The translations under genes were made by a program, and so were the position numbers. A DNA stretch of 12,149 nucleotides from Candidatus Kerfeldbacteria bacterium (lineage in GTDB: Bacteria; Patescibacteriota; Patescibacteriia; SBBC01; JACPUP01), in NCBI GenBank assembly GCA_016192205.1, contig JACPUP010000014.1:1-12149 (forward strand). The letters are read 5' to 3'. The notes under the pieces are model-generated. The model worked only from the letters and a program-made list of their open reading frames with translations. It searched no databases and had not been told where the DNA came from. Every line of letters starts with the position of its first letter. The stretch's first letter is position 1. Below are positions 5,306 to 10,527 of this stretch, in pieces.

Positions 5306-6157
5306 CTACCGTCCTAAGAGCCGACGGACGAGTGCGCGGAACTCCTCGGCCGAGTAATACTCAAAGCGGATTGTACCACGACCACGGCGTTGGGTGATAG
5401 CTACCCGCGTCTGGTAGCGGTCGCGCAGCTGGTCGGCCAGCTCGTCAGTTTCTCCGGCGCGCTCCGCGCGGGGGCGCTGGCTGTGCACGGCTTTTTCAAG
5501 GCTCCGGACCGGCAGTTTTCGCCTGACGATTTCCTTCCACAACCGCACCTGCTCGGACGCAGTCTGCAAACCAAGCAACACTTTGGCGTGGCCTTCGGTA
5601 ATCTCGCCCTTGGCCAATGACACGACAATCGGCTCGGGGAGCGAGGGCAAGCGCACGATGTTGGCGACGTGCGACCGGCTCTTGCCGACCTTGGCCGCCA
5701 CCTGCTCTTGGGTCAGCGAGAACTCGTCCGTGAGCCGCTGGTAGGCCAGGGCTTCCTCAATCGGATTCAAATCTTTGCGTTGGAGGTTTTCGACCAGCGC
5801 CAGCTCCAGCTGCTGCTGCTTGCTGACCGTGCGGATGACCACCGGCACGCGCGTGAGGCCAAGCTGCCTGGCCGCGCGCAAGCGCCGTTCGCCGGCAATG
5901 AGCTCGTACTGGCCGCCCCGCGGTTGGACGATGAGCGGCTGGAGGATGCCGTGCTCGCGGATGGACGCGACGAGCTCGGCCAACCCTTCCTCAACCTCGC
6001 GCCGCGGTTGGAGCGGGTTGGCGACAATGGATTTCAACGGGAGCTCGCGTACCTCCTCGTTGCCGACCGCCGATTGCCGATTGCCGACGGCTGCCGATGG
6101 AGGAATTAGGGCCTCCAGTCCCTTGCCGAGCCCGGCGGCAAGCGGCTTGGCGCTCAT
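5306..6157 (-). CDS. parB: Chromosome-partitioning protein ParB
   Basis: This 283-residue protein has the full ParB/Spo0J layout. The N-terminal GLGKGLEALIP (9-19) is the conserved segment that contacts ParA. The CTPase/N-domain has NPLQPR (47-52) and the GERRLRAARQLG box (89-100). The helix-turn-helix (about 147-168, LTQEQVAAKVGKSRSHVANI) binds parS, and a C-terminal dimerisation region follows. ParB loads at parS, spreads as a CTP-dependent clamp and works with ParA in origin segregation. The start overlaps the parA stop by ATGA, with GGAG rather far upstream (11 bases), so translation is probably coupled. Residues about 23-34 (VGNRQSAVGNEE) are encoded by a short tandem DNA repeat and look like a linker expansion. 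I found no recognisable parS site in the window. Confidence 0.96.
   Translation of the reverse strand: MSAKPLAAGLGKGLEALIPPSAAVGNRQSAVGNEEVRELPLKSIVANPLQPRREVEEGLAELVASIREHGILQPLIVQPRGGQYELIAGERRLRAARQLGLTRVPVVIRTVSKQQQLELALVENLQRKDLNPIEEALAYQRLTDEFSLTQEQVAAKVGKSRSHVANIVRLPSLPEPIVVSLAKGEITEGHAKVLLGLQTASEQVRLWKEIVRRKLPVRSLEKAVHSQRPRAERAGETDELADQLRDRYQTRVAITQRRGRGTIRFEYYSAEEFRALVRRLLGR
6058..6098. repeat. Short tandem micro-repeat inside parB
   Basis: On the minus strand the unit CGGCAAT is repeated with variation (CGGCAATCGGCAATCGGCGG and flanks), encoding GNRQSAVGN in the ParB N-terminal linker. Similar in-frame micro-repeats, read as N-R-Q-S-A-x-G, are something I recall from uncultivated-bacterium assemblies. 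It does not interrupt a conserved ParB domain. Confidence 0.6.
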
Positions 6158-6921
6158 ACGTTGATGCGCTCCATGAATTCACGCCCTAATCGGCGGTAGG
6201 CATTGGCGCCTTTAGACCGTGGCGCGTGCGCAAACACCGACTTGCCGAAACTCGGCGCTTCGGCCAGCTTCACCGAGCGCGGAATCACGGTGCGGAAGAT
6301 GAAGTGCGGGAAGAATTCGTACATTTGCCGGTGGACGCTCAAGGAGAGTTCGCTCCGCGGCTCGTACATGGTGAGAATGGCGCCGCGGACGGCCAGGCGT
6401 TCATTCAAGTTCTCGCGAACGAGTTTCAAGGTTTCGAGCAGCTGGCCGAGTCCCTCGAGCGCGTAGTACTCGCACTGGACTGGGACGAGCACGTCGTCGC
6501 TGGCCGTGAGCGCGTTGACGGTGAGGAGCCCTAACGAGGGCGGACAGTCGATGAGCGTGAAATCGTAGCCCGCGACTAGCTCGCCCAACCGGTCAGCCAG
6601 CGCATACTCGCGGCGTTCGAGTGGGACGAGCTCAACATTGGCGCCGGCCAGGGCTGGCGTGGACGGTACGACCGAGAGCCGTTCGTGGTTGCCGGGCACA
6701 ACCAGCGATGGGAAATCCTCGTGGCCGAGCAGCCCTTCGTACGAGCCGCGCCCGACAGCGTCCTTGGCCACGCCCAGTCCGCTCGTGGCATTGGCTTGCG
6801 GATCCAAATCCACAACCACCACACGCTGCCCTAAGTCAGCCAGAGCGGCGGCGAGGTTCACGGTGGTCGTTGTCTTCCCAACGCCGCCCTTCTGGTTGGC
6901 AATCGCAATGACCCGTCCCAT
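6154..6921 (-). CDS. parA: Chromosome-partitioning ATPase ParA (Soj type)
   Basis: This 255-residue protein starts MGRVIAIANQ. The deviant Walker A motif KGGVGKTTTT (11-20), the DLDPQ motif (38-42) with NATSGLG, and the Walker B region TLIDCPPSLG identify a ParA/Soj ATPase. The C-terminal TVIPRSVKLAEAPSFGKSV is also typical. ParA binds DNA as an ATP dimer and drives ParB-parS movement. A longer frame would begin with TTG at 6966, but that codon lies in the -35 box of the promoter at 6938-6966, so ATG 6921 is the real start; the length also fits the short chromosomal ParA class. The -10 box ends 16 bases before the ATG and no Shine-Dalgarno sequence is visible. It heads the operon parA-parB-ligase. 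Confidence 0.96.
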   Translation of the reverse strand: MGRVIAIANQKGGVGKTTTTVNLAAALADLGQRVVVVDLDPQANATSGLGVAKDAVGRGSYEGLLGHEDFPSLVVPGNHERLSVVPSTPALAGANVELVPLERREYALADRLGELVAGYDFTLIDCPPSLGLLTVNALTASDDVLVPVQCEYYALEGLGQLLETLKLVRENLNERLAVRGAILTMYEPRSELSLSVHRQMYEFFPHFIFRTVIPRSVKLAEAPSFGKSVFAHAPRSKGANAYRRLGREFMERINV

Positions 6922-6937
6922 ACCAAACGCTGCTTGA

Positions 6938-6966
6938 AGTATAGGCGTTTTCGCGTGCCCCGACAA
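6938..6966 (-). promoter_or_regulatory. Promoter of the parA-parB-ligase operon
   Basis: On the minus strand -35 TTGTCG (6966-6961) is separated by exactly 17 bp from -10 TATACT (6943-6938, five of six). The expected start is near 6931, giving a leader of about 10 bases. This site also argues against the upstream TTG start of parA. Confidence 0.7.
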
Positions 6967-7069
6967 TCAGCGTGAACAATGAGGAAGGTGCCCGGGGCTG
7001 GACTGTACGGGCGGACCGCTCGCTAACGCTCAGCGCCGCCTGATCGATCATCGATCCCTCGCTCATGCT

Positions 7070-7096
7070 GACCCGCTCTGGAAACCGGAGCGGGTC
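7070..7096. other. Strong hairpin without U tract
   Basis: GACCCGCTCTGG (7070-7081) pairs with CCGGAGCGGGTC (7085-7096) over 12 bp with one wobble and a 3-base loop. Only GGTTTA follows on the plus strand and no T-run on the minus strand. It sits between the two divergent promoters and could act as an insulator or a protein-binding site. Confidence 0.5.
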
Positions 7097-7108
7097 GGTT
7101 TACCTACA

Positions 7109-7137
7109 TTGACTGGCTAAGGGCTATTGGCTACAGT
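7109..7137 (+). promoter_or_regulatory. Promoter of the tRNA-Leu gene
   Basis: -35 TTGACT (7109-7114), a 17-bp spacer and -10 TACAGT (7132-7137). The start would be near 7144, about 85 bases before the mature tRNA, leaving a 5' leader that RNase P would remove. Confidence 0.6.
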
Positions 7138-7228
7138 GGCTGCGCGTAATGCCGCGGTGGCGGATCCTGCACCAGTCACCCTGCCAGCGGCGGGGTTCCG
7201 GTGCGGGGCAAGACTGGCAGAGTGTCGA

Positions 7229-7312
7229 GCCAGAGTGGCGGAACTGGTATACGCGCGCGACTCAAAATCGCGTTCCCGCAAGGGATTAAGGGTTCGACTC
7301 CCTTCTCTGGCA
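7229..7312 (+). tRNA. tRNA-Leu, anticodon CAA
   Basis: This 84-base class II tRNA has acceptor arms GCCAGAG (7229-7235) and CTCTGGC (7305-7311) that pair perfectly, with discriminator A at 7312. The anticodon stem CGCGA/TCGCG encloses loop CTCAAAA with anticodon CAA at 7263-7265. The long variable arm is CCC-GCAA-GGG, as expected for leucine, and the T arm is AAGGG-TTCGACT-CCCTT. The 3' CCA is not encoded, so a CCA-adding enzyme is needed. It decodes UUG. No clear intrinsic terminator follows; only a short GGCCT/AGGCC repeat near 7330. Confidence 0.96.
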
Positions 7313-7483
7313 ATTTCGCTGGACTTCCGGCCTGAAGGCCTGACCCTGCACGAGCCCGCACCAGGCGAGAACTGTGGCTTCACGACCGCCGCCTTCTGCC
7401 GCACTGAGATTTCGTGAGGACTGACCCGTTGGCTGTAAGGTTGGGAGCATTACTAGACATGGAGTGATTTCGTCTTCGTTTTT

Positions 7484-7512
7484 TTGACAAATCCGCTTTT
7501 TTAGTGTACAAT
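7484..7512 (+). promoter_or_regulatory. Consensus-grade promoter of the M11-like protease gene
   Basis: -35 TTGACA (7484-7489, perfect), a 17-bp AT-rich spacer with a run of six Ts, and -10 TACAAT (7507-7512, five of six). Only 11 bases separate the -10 box from ATG 7524, so the leader should be about 5 bases, without a Shine-Dalgarno sequence. Confidence 0.85.
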
Positions 7513-7523
7513 CAACGTACAAA

Positions 7524-10295
7524 ATGCCTCTGACAGAAACACAAAGTACAACGAGGACGAAGCTTGTCCTCTCCCTCGGCGGTCTGGGAGTCGCCGCTTT
7601 GGCATTGGCCGTTGTCCAGTTCTCCGGAGGACGGTTCTTTCATCAATCAGCGCGTTCCACCGTCTTTACCTGTCCGACAGTTACGGACGTGCCGGATCTT
7701 CTCACCAGACGAGACACGGATAATTCTGCGTTGAAGGCAGCGTTGACTGATGGCTACTCCCGAGAGGTTTCGAATCTCACGCGACAGGGGAATCTGGCGA
7801 AATCGAATCTGACGAAGGCGCGACTGCAGGAGATTCTCCAACAGCGGAAGCAGACGCTGCTCGCCACGATGGTCCTCGACCCAGCGTCGGCCCTCTCGTC
7901 GGCCCTCCTCGACGCCGAACGGACATTCGTAGGGAAAATCACGCGCGGCTGTGTTGAAAAGGTGGTCACTGTGGAAGGAGAGTTGCAAGTAGAACACATT
8001 GAGCTACTCGATGGCACCTCGGCGAATCGGTACTTTCTTGAGCAAGGCGATGGACAAACCTTCGTCCTGCATCCCGCATACGATAGCGCTGTCCTTAGAT
8101 CCGGGATGCGCATCCGCGTCACCGGATTGCAACTCGACCAGCATCTGCTCGCCAGCGTTGATGCGTCAGCACCCGCGCCAGTTCCAACAGCGATCAATAT
8201 CGTTTCGACGCCGACGATCGCGACGATCGGCGTGCAGAAGATGCTCGTGTTGCTCGCGTACTTCCAAGATACGCCGCAGCCATCGGTCTCCGTGAACACG
8301 CTGTACCAAAAGCTCTTCGATCCGACCACTGAGAGCACTGACCAATACTTCCGCGAGACGTCCTACGATCGTTTGTGGTTGACCGGTGTGAACAATCCGC
8401 GGTCGGCCCAGGGCGTGGACGGCGACATCTACGGCTGGTATCGCCTCAATATGAACCAGGTGTGCCCAGGCGTCTCACAAGGCAACCTACTGATTGAAGC
8501 AGCGATGGTCGCAGCCGAGGCAGACCTTGGTGAGAACGGTATCGACTTTACCCAGTACCAACACGTCCTCATCTTCTCCCCGTACTCGGTGTCCGCGTGT
8601 GGAGGATATACTGGGGTCGCGCCGGGTCTGGGGAGTCTGAACACCCCGGACGGAACGGTGTCGTTGCTGCGAGCGTTCGTCCACGCGGATTACTACAACT
8701 CGCACATCCAAACGCACGAAATTAGTCACAACCTTGGTAATCACCACGCGTCGTCGTTGAACTGCGGTGGGACGGCTCTGGCGCCGTCTGGCTGCTCGCG
8801 AATAGAGTACGGAGATCGTTTCGACGTTCTGGGCAGCAGCTCGAGGCATGGACACTTCAACGCCCCTCATAAATTGAATACGGGTTGGCTCGATGGAGGT
8901 GCTGACGCTGTTCATGAAATCCGCTCGATTATCAGTCCTGGCACAGCTACCTACGACCTCATGCCTATCGAGGCCCAGGCGCCGGGACTCAAGGCCCTGA
9001 AAATCCAGAGAGGAACGAACGATTTCCTGTACGTCGAGTTCCGCCAGTCGCTCGGATTCGACCAGGCCATCAATGATCAGGGCCTTTTCAACGTGTACAA
9101 CGGCGCCTTGCTCCATATTCATGGTGGCGGGTCAGTCGGCTACCCCGCGATCCTGTACGCACAAGACAGCAGCGTGGTAGCGCCAAGAACGCTCTTCGAG
9201 CTCGATAAAATCGCGGCGTTGACCCCCGGATACGTCAATCCTGATTCGGATGAATCAGGCTTCCTCGATCCCGTGACCGGAACGCGGGTGCGCGTACTCT
9301 CGACGACAATCGATGCGGCCAACCCGGCCAATTCACGCGTTCGTGTCGAGGTCACGCTTAGCCCGACCGCAGATTTCGTTGATCCGACCGTTACGCTCGT
9401 CCCTCCGACGCCGACCGCGGACGCTTCGGTGAGCGGCGTCATCAATGTCGCAGCCGAGGCAACGGACAACTTTGCCATCGATCACGTTGAATTTCGCATC
9501 GGCAGCGGAGCGCTCTCAGATGTCGTGAACGTCAACCTACCGACAAGTGGAACTACGTATACAGCGCAGCTCAATACCAGCCGCGTCCCGAATGGTACGA
9601 GTTCACTGTCTGCGAAGGCGTACGACACGTCCGGCCGGTCAAAACTCACTAGCGTCTTCGTTACCGTCGCGAACGTCGATCCGAATCCGCCGAGCGTTGT
9701 GTTCACTGCGCCGACACCGGGAAGCACGCTCACGAACCCCATCACATTTGCGGCCGACGCCACTGACGATGTTGGTGTATGGAAAGTGGAGTTTTATCAG
9801 GGGAGTGCCACGACACCGTTCACGCTCAATTTCCAACCACCGTACCGCAATACCTTATCTCTGACTCCAGGGCCAACAACGCTCCGCGCCCGTGCATACG
9901 ACCTCGTTGGGAACTGGACCGAGGCGAGCGTATCGTTCACCATCCTCGACACGACACCGCCCACGATCAGGTTTCTGTCTCCCCGGTCCAACGCAACCAT
10001 ATCGGAAATTTACACCTTCTCCGTGTACTCCACCGACAACCTTGGGGTGGCCTGGATAGAGCTGTTTGTCGATAGTGAAACACAACCCTTCGCTACAGTC
10101 ACGCCGACGGGATCGCAGACTAATATACCGGTGGATACGCGGTGGTTTACGAACGACCGACACGATTTCCACGCAAAGGCTTACGATGCAGCTGGGAATG
10201 TCGGAGAAACCTTCTCATACGAGGGCCAGAACGTCCTTGTCGACAACCCGCCACTCCCGCCCCGGAGACTGCCTCCGGAGGAAATCGCGCCATAG
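7524..10295 (+). CDS. Membrane-anchored M11 (gametolysin)-like metalloprotease with three Ig-like domains
   Basis: This 923-residue protein has an N-terminal membrane segment or uncleaved signal anchor (about 13-33), then a region of about 200 residues that may be a prodomain. The zinc motif HEISHNLGNHH (398-408) gives ligands H398, H402 and H408 and catalytic E399. The downstream context CSRIEYGDRFDVLGSS...HFNAPHKLNTGWL is the signature of peptidase M11-type metzincins. At the Met-turn position the usual Met is Leu (L436). From about 620 three Ig-like modules follow (620-718, 719-808, 809-905), each with (D)PP.V.f..P..g, then AtDn.gv..Ve.., then AyD..Gn, like Big_7-type Ig domains. A Pro-rich tail ends the protein with no sorting signal. 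It probably degrades or remodels extracellular protein. It has its own promoter and terminator, so it is monocistronic. Confidence 0.85.
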   Translation: MPLTETQSTTRTKLVLSLGGLGVAALALAVVQFSGGRFFHQSARSTVFTCPTVTDVPDLLTRRDTDNSALKAALTDGYSREVSNLTRQGNLAKSNLTKARLQEILQQRKQTLLATMVLDPASALSSALLDAERTFVGKITRGCVEKVVTVEGELQVEHIELLDGTSANRYFLEQGDGQTFVLHPAYDSAVLRSGMRIRVTGLQLDQHLLASVDASAPAPVPTAINIVSTPTIATIGVQKMLVLLAYFQDTPQPSVSVNTLYQKLFDPTTESTDQYFRETSYDRLWLTGVNNPRSAQGVDGDIYGWYRLNMNQVCPGVSQGNLLIEAAMVAAEADLGENGIDFTQYQHVLIFSPYSVSACGGYTGVAPGLGSLNTPDGTVSLLRAFVHADYYNSHIQTHEISHNLGNHHASSLNCGGTALAPSGCSRIEYGDRFDVLGSSSRHGHFNAPHKLNTGWLDGGADAVHEIRSIISPGTATYDLMPIEAQAPGLKALKIQRGTNDFLYVEFRQSLGFDQAINDQGLFNVYNGALLHIHGGGSVGYPAILYAQDSSVVAPRTLFELDKIAALTPGYVNPDSDESGFLDPVTGTRVRVLSTTIDAANPANSRVRVEVTLSPTADFVDPTVTLVPPTPTADASVSGVINVAAEATDNFAIDHVEFRIGSGALSDVVNVNLPTSGTTYTAQLNTSRVPNGTSSLSAKAYDTSGRSKLTSVFVTVANVDPNPPSVVFTAPTPGSTLTNPITFAADATDDVGVWKVEFYQGSATTPFTLNFQPPYRNTLSLTPGPTTLRARAYDLVGNWTEASVSFTILDTTPPTIRFLSPRSNATISEIYTFSVYSTDNLGVAWIELFVDSETQPFATVTPTGSQTNIPVDTRWFTNDRHDFHAKAYDAAGNVGETFSYEGQNVLVDNPPLPPRRLPPEEIAP

Positions 10296-10391
10296 AATAC
10301 AGCGCACTGATCTGCCTGCCCTAAGCTAGGATCATCTGCGACGACTCGCGAAGCAGAGCGAGGGCGGGTTTACGCTAGCGCGCCACGCGAG

Positions 10392-10417
10392 AACGGCGGC
10401 TTCACGGCCGCTGTTTT
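10392..10417 (+). terminator. Terminator of the M11-like protease gene
   Basis: AACGGCGGC (10392-10400) pairs with GCCGCTGTT (10407-10415) over 9 bp with one wobble and a 6-base loop. The T-run begins inside the 3' arm (GTTTTC). It lies about 100 bases after the stop codon. Confidence 0.65.
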
Positions 10418-10476
10418 CATCTGTAGTGACGTGGCAATTCTAGGGTTCGAACCGCACACTGCTCGCCAAGCGCTGA

Positions 10477-10505
10477 TTCTCTTTATAACAGTAGTCCTGT
10501 ATCAT
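10477..10505 (+). promoter_or_regulatory. Candidate promoter of the C25-propeptide protein gene
   Basis: -10 TATCAT (10500-10505, five of six) lies 17 bp from TTCTCT (10477-10482), a poor -35 box. The -10 box forms an inverted repeat with ATGATA (10511-10516) across TTGAG, a possible operator over the start site. GTAGGG (10517-10522), 5 bases before the ATG, is a partial Shine-Dalgarno sequence. Confidence 0.4.
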
Positions 10506-10527
10506 TTGAGATGATAGTAGGGTACAC

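Larger units (their letters stand above)
6967..7228. other. Divergent intergenic region between parA and tRNA-Leu
   Basis: No protein gene is supported here. It holds the hairpin at 7070-7096, the tRNA promoter (7109-7137) and a leader inverted repeat CTGCCAG (7181-7187) / CTGGCAG (7214-7220) that ends 8 bases before the tRNA. I looked for a parS-like 16-bp palindrome and did not see one. Confidence 0.55.

Noticed and set aside
6922..6966. N-terminal extension of ParA from TTG 6966
   Set aside because: The extension overlaps the -35 and -10 boxes of the promoter, has a rare start codon and is not part of the normal ParA fold.
7070..7096. Hairpin as an intrinsic terminator
   Set aside because: The stem is strong but no T-run follows in either direction and no gene ends nearby.
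10438..10460. GGTTCGAACC resembling a tRNA T loop
   Set aside because: The flanks do not form a T stem or acceptor stem on either strand and no anticodon arm is present.
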